Source: Nitrospira sp.
Lineage (GTDB): Bacteria; Nitrospirota; Nitrospiria; Nitrospirales; Nitrospiraceae
Length of the DNA stretch: 64,000 bases
Reading direction: 5' to 3'
NCBI GenBank assembly: GCA_018242725.1
Contig: JAFEBI010000022.1
Location: 62,001-126,000, forward strand
Part shown: positions 8,499 through 17,104 of the stretch, piece after piece
How the letters are laid out: every line of letters begins with the position of its first letter
Numbering within the stretch: the first letter of the stretch is position 1
The notes under the pieces: generated by a model
The model's database searches: none
Told to the model about the DNA's origin: nothing
What the model saw: the letters and a program-made list of their open reading frames with translations, nothing else
Translations under genes and position numbers: made by a program

Positions 8499-9166
8499 AG
8501 GATATCGTTGAAACACGTACGGCCATCGCCGACAAACTCGAAAAGCTCGAGCAGCGGTTTGCGTCCAGCGTGGAGGAGACCAAAATGATAGCGGAGAATC
8601 TTGCTGATCGTACCCAGTCGGTGATCGAAAATACGGTTGACTCCATCAGGAAAGCGACGGATCCATCGCGTGTTGTTTCCCACTACCCTTGGGTGATGGT
8701 CGGCGGGGCGGTCATGGCGGGATTTGCCTTGAGACAGGTGTTTAGAAATAGTAGAAGCGGCGTCATGCCCCATTACCCTCCTGGGTCACGAGGAGCCAAC
8801 ATCATGCCCCAGTCGCCGTCGAACACAGACAGCAAGGAAGGTATATACCCGTTATATCCCCCCCGCTCTAGTGATGATGCTTCACGACCCATGCCTTCAT
8901 CTTCCGCTACGACAGCGTCGTTGTTCACCTATCTTAGTCCTGTCATTGCCGAAGGACTGAGGCAGGTAAAAGGAGACCTGGTAGCGATTGGGACATCTGC
9001 GCTACGCACATGGATAAAAGAAGCGGCGCAGTCCGGAAGAGGGAGCTCCAGAAATTCAGACAGTGTGATAAGTGGTAGCCTGGCTTCACCAACGCCACCG
9101 GAAGGTAGCGACACAAAGGAGCGAGGCAATGAGATGCACGAGACGGAATCACGGAGCCACCGTTAA
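8462..9166 (+). CDS. DUF3618-like membrane protein, C-terminus altered by IS insertion
   Basis: The ATG at 8462 follows GGAGGATATCAG inside the preceding gene. Residues 12-60 are a coiled coil starting with RTAIADKLEKLEQRF, which resembles DUF3618 (R-T-x-I-A-x-K-L). Residues 76-95 (SHYPWVMVGGAVMAGFALRQ) form one membrane helix. A Pro/Ser-rich linker and a second amphipathic segment (143-180, SPVIAEGLRQVKGDLVAIG) follow. The last dozen residues are encoded in the start of an IS3-type transposase remnant, so the native C-terminus has probably been replaced. A C7 run near 8858 stays in frame. Confidence 0.75.
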   Translation: MDQGMDRITKDVKDIVETRTAIADKLEKLEQRFASSVEETKMIAENLADRTQSVIENTVDSIRKATDPSRVVSHYPWVMVGGAVMAGFALRQVFRNSRSGVMPHYPPGSRGANIMPQSPSNTDSKEGIYPLYPPRSSDDASRPMPSSSATTASLFTYLSPVIAEGLRQVKGDLVAIGTSALRTWIKEAAQSGRGSSRNSDSVISGSLASPTPPEGSDTKERGNEMHETESRSHR

Positions 9167-9608
9167 AGCACAGGTGACGTTGGCGGCGGTCAAAGGAGAG
9201 AAGACCCTGGCCGAATTGGCCGAACGATTCCGCATCCACCCCACCCAGGTCATAGAATAGAAACAGCAGTTGCTGGCGGGAGCTGCGGACATATTTGCTG
9301 GGACGAAGCCATCAGCGGAGGCTCCTGATCTCAAGACCATGCACGTGAAGATTGGGCAACTGATCTTGGAGAATGCTTTTTTTAGCAAGCGCGCTCACCA
9401 AGGCCGGCTTGCTGAGCGCAAAGCGATGATCGATCGCACGCATTCCTTGCCGATTGTGCGGCAATGCCAAATCCCGCAGCTGGCTCGCTCGACCGCCTAT
9501 TACCAGCTGACGCCGACCTCCGAAACAACGCTGGCGTTGATGCGGCGGATTGACGAGCTGCATCTGAACTCTCCCGTTGGTCGTCAGCAACCCACCAGGC
9601 ATCACTGA
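9129..9608 (+). pseudogene. decayed IS3-family transposase (OrfA plus start of OrfB)
   Basis: The frame opens with RRNHGATVKAQVTLAAVKGEKTLAELAERFRIHP, an IS3-type OrfA helix-turn-helix. An amber codon at 9258-9260 stands where tryptophan (QVI-x-W-K) is expected. The same frame then continues with KQQLLAGAADIFAG and KIGQLILEN. A frameshift near 9375-9390 follows: ALTKAGLLSAK reads in the next frame from 9391. The OrfB start is then recognisable (MIDRTHSLP to MRRIDELHLNSP) before similarity stops near 9570. Three separate lesions make it a dead copy. It overlaps the 3' end of the gene at 8462-9166. Confidence 0.8.
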
Positions 9609-9648
9609 TGAACGGGGAAAAACTGTCCAACCAACCGGAGCCACCTCA
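9609..9648 (+). mobile_element. possible right end of the IS3 remnant
   Basis: The segment AACTGTCCAACCAACCGG followed by AGCCACCTCA resembles the terminal inverted repeats of IS3-family elements, which commonly end in a CCACCTCA-like motif. It follows the truncated OrfB directly, as if an internal deletion joined it to the right end. No matching left end is visible upstream of 9129. Confidence 0.3.
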
Positions 9649-9825
9649 GTACCCATTCCACCCTTTACCCCTCAACGCGTGGTCCATCTCCCCGAGATGC
9701 GTCCGGTAACGCACCAGATAAACTTTGCACCTGAATGGGGTACCTGCTATTTCTGAATGCGCCGCTGAAACGAGTTAGTAATTGGCAGACGATTCTTCTC
9801 CTTGTCGCCGAGTAGTATCCGATGT

Positions 9826-10302
9826 TCATTGATTGTCCTTAAGATCACGGCGATCGTCAGTGCCTCGAGGTTCATCTGAGCGTTCTTTTGAGGATGTCGT
9901 CCCCTTATCCTGAGCCCTCTCCCCTTGAGGGTGATGGTCTTCCTTAAGATCGCGCCGATCCTCAGTCCCACGAGATTCGTCAGAGCGGGCTTTCGCCCGT
10001 TGAGGATGTTTCACTGACTTGTCGGTCTTATTCTTCTGAACGGGCTTATCCTTCTTGATCCGCTCTCCAGCCACATTAGTGTCATCGTGGTCACGAGTAT
10101 CGATCAATTGTGTAAACGGAGAAGAGGATTCAGCGCGATTTGTCGATCCAACTGTCAACCAAGTCGCAGTTCCAAACCCCATTGATGAGAACGTTGCATG
10201 AGCGTGAGCATAACCAAACACAATGGCTCCGGCCAACAATAGACTCCTTAGTACCACGTGGTGTCCCTTTTCAGCTGTCTCGGGTTGTTGCGTGTTCTGC
10301 AT
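9826..10302 (-). CDS. exported low-complexity protein with duplicated acidic/basic repeat
   Basis: A 158-residue protein from an ATG with GAAGGAG upstream. A basic N-terminus precedes a hydrophobic export signal or anchor (about 20-36, LLLAGAIVFGYAHAHA). A Ser/Thr-rich stretch follows. From about residue 75 the chain is highly charged, probably disordered, and carries two near-identical units, SDESRGTEDRRDLKE (about 107-121) and SDEPRGTDDRRDLKD (about 142-156). I recognise no family. Such tails often bind cations or envelope polymers, but no function can be assigned. Confidence 0.6.
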   Translation of the reverse strand: MQNTQQPETAEKGHHVVLRSLLLAGAIVFGYAHAHATFSSMGFGTATWLTVGSTNRAESSSPFTQLIDTRDHDDTNVAGERIKKDKPVQKNKTDKSVKHPQRAKARSDESRGTEDRRDLKEDHHPQGERAQDKGTTSSKERSDEPRGTDDRRDLKDNQ

Positions 10303-10498
10303 GATGGCTCCTTCCGTGAATAAGCAAGATTATTTATGTTGCTGTTTCCGTACGATACCCCTCATTCTGATCAGAAGGAGCCTGGAAGTAACCATAGTTT
10401 CGAGGGCTCTCGCCCCTATACACCCTGCTTCATGACTAGACGCGTACGGTGCCCATCCCAACTGATCTGCACAAGTGCGTCCACCACTTCCCCCTGAA

Positions 10499-10518
10499 CT
10501 AGAGGTTTTGCCAGTACA
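10499..10518 (+). promoter_or_regulatory. CTAGAG-N6-CCAG element
   Basis: CTAGAG, GTTTTG, CCAGTACA lies about 76-95 nt upstream of the gene at 10594. It shares the flanking GAA, the T-rich spacer and the AGTAC block with the copy at 7540-7559. Confidence 0.45.
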
Positions 10519-10593
10519 TTCTCCTAGAAAGCAGCACTAGCATAAGTACAAATACAATCAGCATGCTCGGATGTTTCACCATGGAGGTGGGAT

Positions 10594-10857
10594 ATGGCGA
10601 ATAAAGATGTGACACAAGCCATTAGCTACGCAGTCCGGACTCGACCTGGCTTGAGCATGGATGATCTGATTCTTTGCTGTGCACCTTACAGCTGGAATCA
10701 AGTCATCTTGGAACTCGACGAGCTCGTTAGGAGCGGAGCCGTCACTATGAAGCAGGGCCAAGGGTTACACATGATCACCCCCTGCTCAAGTAGGACGAAA
10801 GAGAGGAGCTATACATTAGAGGCGTCCAGAATACTACATCTGCGTTCCCAGGTTTGA
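10594..10857 (+). CDS. small winged-helix-like protein
   Basis: An 87-residue protein whose ATG follows ATGGAGGTGGGAT. Residues 8-62 have the pattern of a compact helix-turn-helix/wing domain: ISYAVRTRPGLSMDDLILCC, then WNQVILELDELVRSGAVTMK, and a wing (QGLHMITP). In related winged helices the second helical block makes the DNA contact. The C-terminal 20 residues are basic and probably flexible. It may be a small transcription factor for neighbouring stress genes, but no target is shown by the sequence. Confidence 0.6.
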   Translation: MANKDVTQAISYAVRTRPGLSMDDLILCCAPYSWNQVILELDELVRSGAVTMKQGQGLHMITPCSSRTKERSYTLEASRILHLRSQV

Positions 10858-10903
10858 TAAGGGCGACGGAACCAATCTGTAATTCTCTCGGATTGCTAGG
10901 GAC

Positions 10904-11224
10904 ATGAGCAGTGAAGAAAAGCCCGGTCAGCCCGTATTCCGACCATTTGTTAATGCAACCGTAACCCAAATGCCCCGGCGATCAATTAGATCTCAGCCAA
11001 GGTCTCGCTCTGAGTTTGTGGTCATGACCGGTGTCTCTGTCGGAATTGGCCCGATTGAAATCTGGATCAATAACGCACAATGTATCAACCATTCATCGGA
11101 TGGCGCACCGAAATCGTGGCACCAGTGGTCAATTCTGGTCCGTCCTCGCGGCATACGATTGTGGCCGAGCCCTCGATTGATGGCTTGTTCGCAAACCCCT
11201 TCACGCGCTGACGACTTCCGGTAA
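10904..11224 (+). pseudogene. remnant of a short-chain dehydrogenase/reductase
   Basis: The frame contains EFVVMTGVSVGIG, matching the SDR cofactor-binding motif (TGxSxGIG), followed immediately by PIEIWINNAQ, matching the SDR NNA motif strand. In intact SDRs these blocks are about 70 residues apart, so an internal deletion has joined them. No catalytic YxxxK can be found in frame downstream. The start codon and ends are arbitrary. It overlaps the zinc-ribbon gene on the other strand by 24 nt, which also argues that it is not functional. Confidence 0.4.
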
Positions 11225-11542
11225 TACAGAAGCTCCAGCCGGTTGTTCATCCCATATAGCGCCTGCATCCTTAGTTTGTTTCGCGGAAGCGGGATCCAGG
11301 CGATTACGAAGAATCACCCGGTCTAGGATATCCCCACATTGAACACATCGTAAAGCAGACACCTGTTGCTCGAAGATCGAATCGGGTGTGCTATCGAGGC
11401 GGTCTGTGACCAGCAATCCTCCGCAGCGCGTACAGTTTCGTGATTCACGTAACATCAGAAGCAGTCGCGTGGCATCCAGATCATCATGATGCGGTAGTGT
11501 CCATGCTGTCTCGGATTTCCTGGCCTTGTGCTTTACGTTCAT
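11201..11542 (-). CDS. zinc-ribbon protein, 113 residues
   Basis: The ATG follows a good ACGGAGGTAGAGT site. Two CxxC knuckles (CTRCGG near residue 37 and CVQCGD near residue 71) surround a central segment with hydrophobic and acidic residues, consistent with one zinc ribbon. The N-terminus is basic (MNVKHKARK) and the C-terminus Ala/Val-rich. The family is unknown to me. A DNA- or protein-binding adaptor is the likely general class. It is transcribed divergently from the large kinase at 12006. Confidence 0.65.
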   Translation of the reverse strand: MNVKHKARKSETAWTLPHHDDLDATRLLLMLRESRNCTRCGGLLVTDRLDSTPDSIFEQQVSALRCVQCGDILDRVILRNRLDPASAKQTKDAGAIWDEQPAGASVLPEVVSA

Positions 11543-12005
11543 ACTCTACCTCCGTAATAGTTGATAACTGAATGATGATGCGCCTCCGACACTCCGTACC
11601 TGCCCATAGCCGTTCAATAGATCAAACCTCAATAGGCAATAGGCATGGTCGTACTATAGCGTTGAAAGGGCACTGGGAAGGCTAGCAAACCCTCCAGATC
11701 AACTCCTAGGGTTGGCCTGTTTCCGGGGCATCAATCCATCGTTTCAGAAAATGCAAGTTAGAGCAGACAGATCATAGGAAGACTTGCCAGGTTACGGTCC
11801 CTAGGTGGGGTCGGTGACAGCACATGACTCACTGCGTGATCACATGGCGGACTCCATCCAATCCGACATATGCGGAGACGAACCTAGAACGGGACTGTCT
11901 ACTGTTTCGGATGCGATCAGAAGCAGAGCAAGGTGAGGCTGATGTCCAGCAACAAGGGTTAGTACCAGTTAGACCTCCTATAACGAGACTTTATATCCTG
12001 GGGCT
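11543..12005. promoter_or_regulatory. divergent intergenic region
   Basis: This 463-nt gap separates the zinc-ribbon gene (-) from the hybrid kinase (+). It holds two CTAG-centred sites, CCTAGGG at 11705-11711 and CCCTAGG at 11799-11805. The first, read on the - strand, is a poor copy of the CTAGGG-N6-CCAG element. A 61-codon frame at 11824-12009 has no ribosome-binding site and unconvincing composition, so I do not call it. Confidence 0.35.
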
Positions 12006-15000
12006 GTGACTTACACACAACCTAGCAATCATCCTCCGACTCCAGAGAATGCATGGGGCAACAACGCCGAAGTGGCCAGATCTCTTCCCTCGTTTAGAAC
12101 AATGGGATGGTTCACAAAAGCGGGGTCCCTCCTGGCAATTGTATGGTCACTGTTAGCGTTGGCAGGACAAGCGATCCAGCCGGTTGGGTTCAAAGCCCTC
12201 TTCCCTGCGGTTTTCGCGATGAGTGCAATGAACGCCGTAGGATTTCTCCTGGGTGGCGCAAGTCTCCTCCTCTACTTCCATGGAAGCCATTTTCGTATAT
12301 CCAGAACGGCTGCCAAAATCGGCGGAGCATTGAATGTGGTATGGGCCTTAGGATGTATAATAGAGAATCAACACTTCCTCCCCTTAGAAATCGAAACCGA
12401 AAACCGTTTTCCAGTTACGAATTCTCCTCCTTCTATCCCGATTACTTGCACCGTTCTGCTCTGTTTGGGCTCTGCGATTCTGACCTTGCCGATCAAAACG
12501 GCCTCGGGCCATCGACCCACCCAATATCTCGCGGGAACCCTCATTCTGATGGGAGCAATCGCCGGTACGGGATACCTCTACGGCATCCCGCTTCTTTATG
12601 ATTCCCCGCGTTATGGCGCCATCGACGCGTCGAGCGTAATTCTCTGCATTGTCTTAGGTATCGGTCTTCTCGCTCTATATCCGACAGAAGGATTCATGCG
12701 CACGTTGATGTCCCCGGGAATTGGGAGTGCTCTCTTGCGACGTTTTATGCCGATTGTCATTGGCCTGCCGATTCTTGCCGGATGGCTGCGCATTCTGGCA
12801 CAACGACAGAATTGGTATCCCTTCGACTTCGGTGTCGCGGTTGTGATCGGCCCCGTGTTGCTGATTCTTCTTGCAAGCCTATGGTATCTGGCCAAGTGGG
12901 GAAACCGAATAGACCAGGAACGCTATAACCTCGTTCAAGCCTGGACGGAACAGGAGACCAAGTTACGGTTGGCTACGGCGGCAGCTCGAATTGGGTATTG
13001 GCGATGGATGCAATCGCAAAACGTCATTGAGATCGATCAGGTTTCTACGGAACTACTCGGCCTTTCTTCAGGTTCGCCCATACCCTTGGACGTGTTCGTC
13101 CAGGCCATTCAACAGGATGATCGCAGAAACTTTCTACACGCTTTTGAGCAAGCTCGGCAGGAAAACCAATCGTTTATGGTCGAATGTCGACCTCACCTCG
13201 CCACACATATCAAGTGGATCAGTGTGAAGGGGTATCCGTCTGAGATGTCTTCCTATCAAGCTCATGGCATCGTGGCCGATATCACTGAGCAACGCCAGGC
13301 CCAACAAGCACTCCAGGACAGCCAGCAGCGGCTCCACAGCATCGTGCAATCCGCGATGGACGCCACGATCACGGTGGATCATGACCAAAACATCATCCTC
13401 TTCAATAAAGCCGCCGAACAACTCTTCCAGTGCAGTGCCGATGACGCACTCGGAACGCCGATCAGCCGGTTCATCCCACCGCGTGCTCGGGAGCGGCATC
13501 AGTCTCATATCATGACGTTTCAACAAAGCGATGCTGCCGCGCGTCCCATGGGAACCCCTGGTTTCATCAGTGCTCTCCGGACCGACGGACACGAGTTCCC
13601 CATTGAAGCATCCATCTCCCAAGTTAATGTGGCCGGACAAAGTATGTGCACGGTAATTCTCCGAGATATCACGGAGAGGTTTCAAAGCGAGGCCGCCCTT
13701 CGCGAACGAGAAGCCCGTTTCAAGAACATGGCAGACAGCGCTCCGGTCATGATGTTCATCACCGATTCAACAGGCTTATGCACGTACCTTAATCGGCAAT
13801 GGTATGAGTTTACCGGCCAAACTATGGAGACCGGGGAAAACACGAAATGGTTGACTCACGTGTACGAAGCCGATCGCGGACCGCTAATTGGGTTACTCAA
13901 TAGACCCGACGACGTACAACTCCGCCGTGTAGAATGTCGCGTGCGAAGGCACGATGGGGAGTTGCGATGGGGGCTCTGTTCCATTCATTCGATGGTCGAC
14001 GACCAAGGATCCACCGGAGGTTCTATCGCATCTATTATTGACATCACGGATCATAAACGAGCGGAATACATCTTAAAACAATCAGCTGAGGAGCTCGAAA
14101 ATCAAGTTGCCGATCGGACGGCAGCCTTAAGCCATTCACAAGAACGATTGCGCGCGCTCACGTATCAACTCACGCGGGCCGAACATGCGGAACGGAAGCG
14201 CATCGCTGGCGAGCTCCACGATTATCTGGCTCAGCTCCTCGTTGCCGCCCATTTGAAGTTGGCACAGAGCTCTCTGCCGTTACTGACCGATCGGGACCGG
14301 GCGCTAGCACAAGATCTGGAGAGTATTCTGGACGAAGCACTGACGTATACCCGATCGTTGGTCGCGAAGCTGAGCCCTCCGGTGTTATATCATCTTGGAC
14401 TTCCGGCTGCCCTTCAGTGGCTGGCCGAGCAGATGGAGGAGCATCAACTGGTCGTTGAAACGGCATTCGACGTCCCCCCTACTCTGCCAAAACTGCCGGA
14501 CGATGTCGCCGCGATTCTGTTTCAGTCTGTTCGAGAACTGCTGTTCAATGTCGTAAAACACGCGGACTCGCCTGAGGCTCAAATCGTTCTACGGACAACC
14601 CCGGATCAAACTCTGGTGATTGTTGTTACAGACCACGGTCGGGGCTTCGATGTCTCTCAGTTGGATCAGCCCTTCGGATCCAACACATCCTTTGGCCTGT
14701 TCAGCATTACGGAACGAATAGAGTCCCTCGGGGGATCCATGCACATCAACACCCGTGTTGGACACGGCACATCTATCACCCTCCTCTGTCCCTTCAGAAC
14801 CTGGGGTCGAACCGGCGCTGTGCTATCTCAAGCGGAGAAGCAAGCTGGAGTAAGCGTATTCCCCACCCTTATGGAGTCGAAGGCAGTTCGTATCCTCTTA
14901 GCCGATGACCATGCCATGGTTCGCCAAGGGATCCGCGCACTGCTTGAGCGGCACGATGACTTGCTGGTAGTGGGTGAAGCCTGGGATGGTCAACACGCCT

Positions 15001-15266
15001 GTGAACTTGCAGACGTCCTGAGGCCTGATGTCATTGTGATGGATATCAATATGCCTCGTGTTGACGGCATTGAAGCCACTCGTCGAATCAAACGAGAACA
15101 TCCGCATATCGTCATCATTGGTCTCTCCGTGCAATCCGTGACGCAAGTGTCAAACTCCATGCTGCAGGCTGGGGCCAGCCGATATTTAACGAAGGAATCG
15201 GCCGGAGATCAGCTCTACGAAACCATCGTGGCAGCAGTCTCCTGCCATCATTTTTCTCAGGAATGA
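12006..15266 (+). CDS. membrane PAS hybrid histidine kinase with C-terminal receiver
   Basis: A 1086-residue sensor from a GTG start. About eight hydrophobic segments (roughly 35-300) form an integral-membrane sensor. Three PAS domains follow (about 315-430, 437-560 and 565-690), then a coiled coil. The HisKA_3 dimerisation/phosphoacceptor domain has His738 in GELHDYLAQL. An HATPase domain (about 830-930) has the N-box FNVVKHA and G-box DHGRGFD. A receiver domain (about 958-1078) has Asp1013 in VMDINMP. There is no output domain. HisKA_3 kinases normally pair with NarL-type regulators, so the orphan regulators at 1261 and 2118 are candidate targets. Confidence 0.9.
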   Translation: MTYTQPSNHPPTPENAWGNNAEVARSLPSFRTMGWFTKAGSLLAIVWSLLALAGQAIQPVGFKALFPAVFAMSAMNAVGFLLGGASLLLYFHGSHFRISRTAAKIGGALNVVWALGCIIENQHFLPLEIETENRFPVTNSPPSIPITCTVLLCLGSAILTLPIKTASGHRPTQYLAGTLILMGAIAGTGYLYGIPLLYDSPRYGAIDASSVILCIVLGIGLLALYPTEGFMRTLMSPGIGSALLRRFMPIVIGLPILAGWLRILAQRQNWYPFDFGVAVVIGPVLLILLASLWYLAKWGNRIDQERYNLVQAWTEQETKLRLATAAARIGYWRWMQSQNVIEIDQVSTELLGLSSGSPIPLDVFVQAIQQDDRRNFLHAFEQARQENQSFMVECRPHLATHIKWISVKGYPSEMSSYQAHGIVADITEQRQAQQALQDSQQRLHSIVQSAMDATITVDHDQNIILFNKAAEQLFQCSADDALGTPISRFIPPRARERHQSHIMTFQQSDAAARPMGTPGFISALRTDGHEFPIEASISQVNVAGQSMCTVILRDITERFQSEAALREREARFKNMADSAPVMMFITDSTGLCTYLNRQWYEFTGQTMETGENTKWLTHVYEADRGPLIGLLNRPDDVQLRRVECRVRRHDGELRWGLCSIHSMVDDQGSTGGSIASIIDITDHKRAEYILKQSAEELENQVADRTAALSHSQERLRALTYQLTRAEHAERKRIAGELHDYLAQLLVAAHLKLAQSSLPLLTDRDRALAQDLESILDEALTYTRSLVAKLSPPVLYHLGLPAALQWLAEQMEEHQLVVETAFDVPPTLPKLPDDVAAILFQSVRELLFNVVKHADSPEAQIVLRTTPDQTLVIVVTDHGRGFDVSQLDQPFGSNTSFGLFSITERIESLGGSMHINTRVGHGTSITLLCPFRTWGRTGAVLSQAEKQAGVSVFPTLMESKAVRILLADDHAMVRQGIRALLERHDDLLVVGEAWDGQHACELADVLRPDVIVMDINMPRVDGIEATRRIKREHPHIVIIGLSVQSVTQVSNSMLQAGASRYLTKESAGDQLYETIVAAVSCHHFSQE

Positions 15267-15349
15267 TCTCTTTATGAGGTATCGTCAAGCGATCCGAACC
15301 TCGATTCGGCGATCCGAGATAGAAACGAGGTTATTGATCAATCTTTCGA

Positions 15350-15386
15350 ACACATCACCTGGCGAGCTCCTCACAAGGTGATGTGT
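15350..15386. terminator. 11-bp perfect inverted repeat between convergent genes
   Basis: ACACATCACCT (15350-15360) and AGGTGATGTGT (15376-15386) form a perfect stem with a 15-nt loop. It lies between the convergent kinase and DUF1328 genes and is therefore a good candidate bidirectional terminator, although neither side has a long T run. Confidence 0.5.
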
Positions 15387-15425
15387 CGATTGACCGAATC
15401 AGACGGCCTCACTGCCGGTGTTATT

Positions 15426-15590
15426 TTAGGCCGTTGGTTTTCGCCCAGTGATAAATCCGATCAGCGCAAGGAGAATAAAAATGATGAATAAGGAATACGC
15501 AATACTTGTGGCCGTACCCGCTACCCCCGATAAGCCAAGTACTCCAGCAATGATGGCGATGACGAGAAATGTAACAGCCCAGCTCAGCAT
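15426..15590 (-). CDS. DUF1328 (YtjA-type) small membrane protein
   Basis: A 54-residue protein starting [16 protein letters not shown]. The ATG at 15590 is chosen because CAGGAGGTACGTT lies immediately upstream; a longer frame to 15647 has no such site. Two membrane helices (about 3-24 and 29-48) separated by a Gly/Ala turn match DUF1328, a widespread stress-associated inner-membrane family of about 55 residues. A short basic tail (GRKPTA) ends it. Confidence 0.9.
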   Translation of the reverse strand: MLSWAVTFLVIAIIAGVLGLSGVAGTATSIAYSLFIIFILLALIGFITGRKPTA

Positions 15591-15651
15591 AACGTACCTC
15601 CTGGTTTCATGGTTCACTTGCCCACTACTGTGGCAGCCCGTGCGCATCTTT

Positions 15652-16083
15652 CTATTTACAAGAGAGGCGGAGCGACTCGATGTCGTTTTTCATTTGTGCG
15701 TCTGACAAATTACCCAGGTTCTGGTTTGCTATCAAAATGAGTGTGCGGCCTCCGAATTCCTGGTCGGCATACAACACCATATAGGCCTCAGGACCGACGA
15801 TAATGCTCTCAATATCATTGTCCCAGTTTTGATCATTGAGGCTCTTGAGGGTCGTAAGCTCGTGAGGCCCCACCAGCAACAGCCGAGACCCATTCTTATC
15901 GAACTCAGCATTCATATAGATTTCCGCCCAGCATTTGTTGTCATGCTTGAGTGGATTATTGTCCTGCTGTTGTGAGACCCCTGCGGCCAGGGATTCAGTC
16001 CCCGTACTATTCAGAATCACGATAGGCAGAGCCGTGATGAGAATCACGACATGTACCAACACTGCCACACGGAACGCTTTCAT
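15652..16083 (-). CDS. exported beta/gamma-crystallin-like protein
   Basis: The start at 16083 is chosen for the AAAGGAAGGG directly upstream. It gives a 143-residue precursor with a basic, hydrophobic signal peptide ([20 protein letters not shown]). The mature part has two repeated blocks: [15 protein letters not shown] to [15 protein letters not shown], and [15 protein letters not shown] to [16 protein letters not shown]. Each has the aromatic strand and the D/N-D-x-I/S-S motif of a Greek-key crystallin unit. Such proteins often bind calcium. One Cys pair (near the mature start and at the C-terminus) could form a disulfide. It is periplasmic or extracellular. Confidence 0.65.
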   Translation of the reverse strand: MKAFRVAVLVHVVILITALPIVILNSTGTESLAAGVSQQQDNNPLKHDNKCWAEIYMNAEFDKNGSRLLLVGPHELTTLKSLNDQNWDNDIESIIVGPEAYMVLYADQEFGGRTLILIANQNLGNLSDAQMKNDIESLRLSCK

Positions 16084-16163
16084 CCCTTCCTTTCGCACAA
16101 GAAGCCTCCAGAGCCACGTTAGACGATCAGCAATACGGTGGCGAATCCATCTGGAAACCCACA

Positions 16164-16754
16164 TCAGAAGTGAAAGTTGAGGCCCACCGTAATCATGTGG
16201 CCATTATCATTGAACTTCTTGTCGTCGAGGGACGCACTCTTCGATTCGATTTTTTCCAGCCAGATATGCCGGTACGAAGCGTCAGCAGAAACCTGATTGC
16301 TGATGAATACTTGCACCCCTCCGCCAACATGTCCGCCGAATCGCTGCTGCGTATCATCGAAACCACCTGGACCTGTGACCGTCGTGAAATACCAACCACC
16401 CCCACCAAGTATGAAGGGTGAGATACGCTTGAGCCCCAACGGATAAATCATCAGCGAACCCTGCACTGGATAGGAATGGACCTTTGTGCTGCCAAAATCA
16501 TTCCGTCGATAATCAACCGACCCTTCCACGGCGAGATACCGTATCGGGTGAACACGAACTTGTGCGCCTCCAAACCATCGATCATCACCTTCCTTCGGGT
16601 TAAAATAGGTTGCACGACCACCGATCGAAAATAGGCCGACATCCACATCGTCGAAGATGTTTCCGGCTCTCGAGCTGCCTACTTGTGTCATGCAGATGGA
16701 TCCAGCTGTGATCAATGCCCCGGCATATATCATTACCCGACTCCGAATAATCAT
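16164..16754 (-). CDS. small outer-membrane beta-barrel protein
   Basis: The start at 16754 is preferred because GAGGAG lies upstream; this gives 196 residues. A signal peptide (about 1-30, ending SSRAG) precedes eight predicted beta strands with porin-family features (VGLFSIGGRATYF, GPFILGGGGWYFTTV, GHVGGGVQVFIS). The C-terminal motif HMITVGLNFHF ends in Phe, the classical BAM recognition signal. It resembles OmpW/OMP_b-brl eight-strand barrels. Its stop lies close to the longest possible start of the crystallin-like gene, so the two may be co-transcribed. Confidence 0.8.
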   Translation of the reverse strand: MIIRSRVMIYAGALITAGSICMTQVGSSRAGNIFDDVDVGLFSIGGRATYFNPKEGDDRWFGGAQVRVHPIRYLAVEGSVDYRRNDFGSTKVHSYPVQGSLMIYPLGLKRISPFILGGGGWYFTTVTGPGGFDDTQQRFGGHVGGGVQVFISNQVSADASYRHIWLEKIESKSASLDDKKFNDNGHMITVGLNFHF

Positions 16755-16869
16755 ATGATGATTCTCCTCATGATGAGAGACCTGTGGCGTATTCTCCAAT
16801 GGTCTCCCTTATTCGCTGGCTCTTCTCATTCTCTAGGAAATATGTATACCCGGAACCGCATAGGATGAG

Positions 16870-16889
16870 CATCCTGGCAGATGCCCTAG
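16870..16889 (-). promoter_or_regulatory. CTAGGG-N6-CCAG element
   Basis: On the - strand CTAGGG, CATCTG, CCAGGATG, about 116-135 nt upstream of the barrel gene at 16164-16754. A further CTAGGG on the same strand (16906-16911) follows a related GAGTAC block. The region also serves as upstream sequence of the kinase at 17105. Confidence 0.5.
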
Positions 16890-17104
16890 TCCCATGCATG
16901 TACTCCCCTAGACGCAGTGGGTAGCAGTTACAACCGAGTGGTTGAATTCCGGATCGGTGAGAGCGTAGTCTGACCCGACAGACATCGCAGGAGTGAACAC
17001 TCCTGCGAGTGATTGGGCAGAACAATACTTTCAGCGTTCAGCACTTCCTCCCTTCCTCAGTCAGAATCGTTGGCCTGTGTGTATTGATTGAGGGCGACAC
17101 GTCC

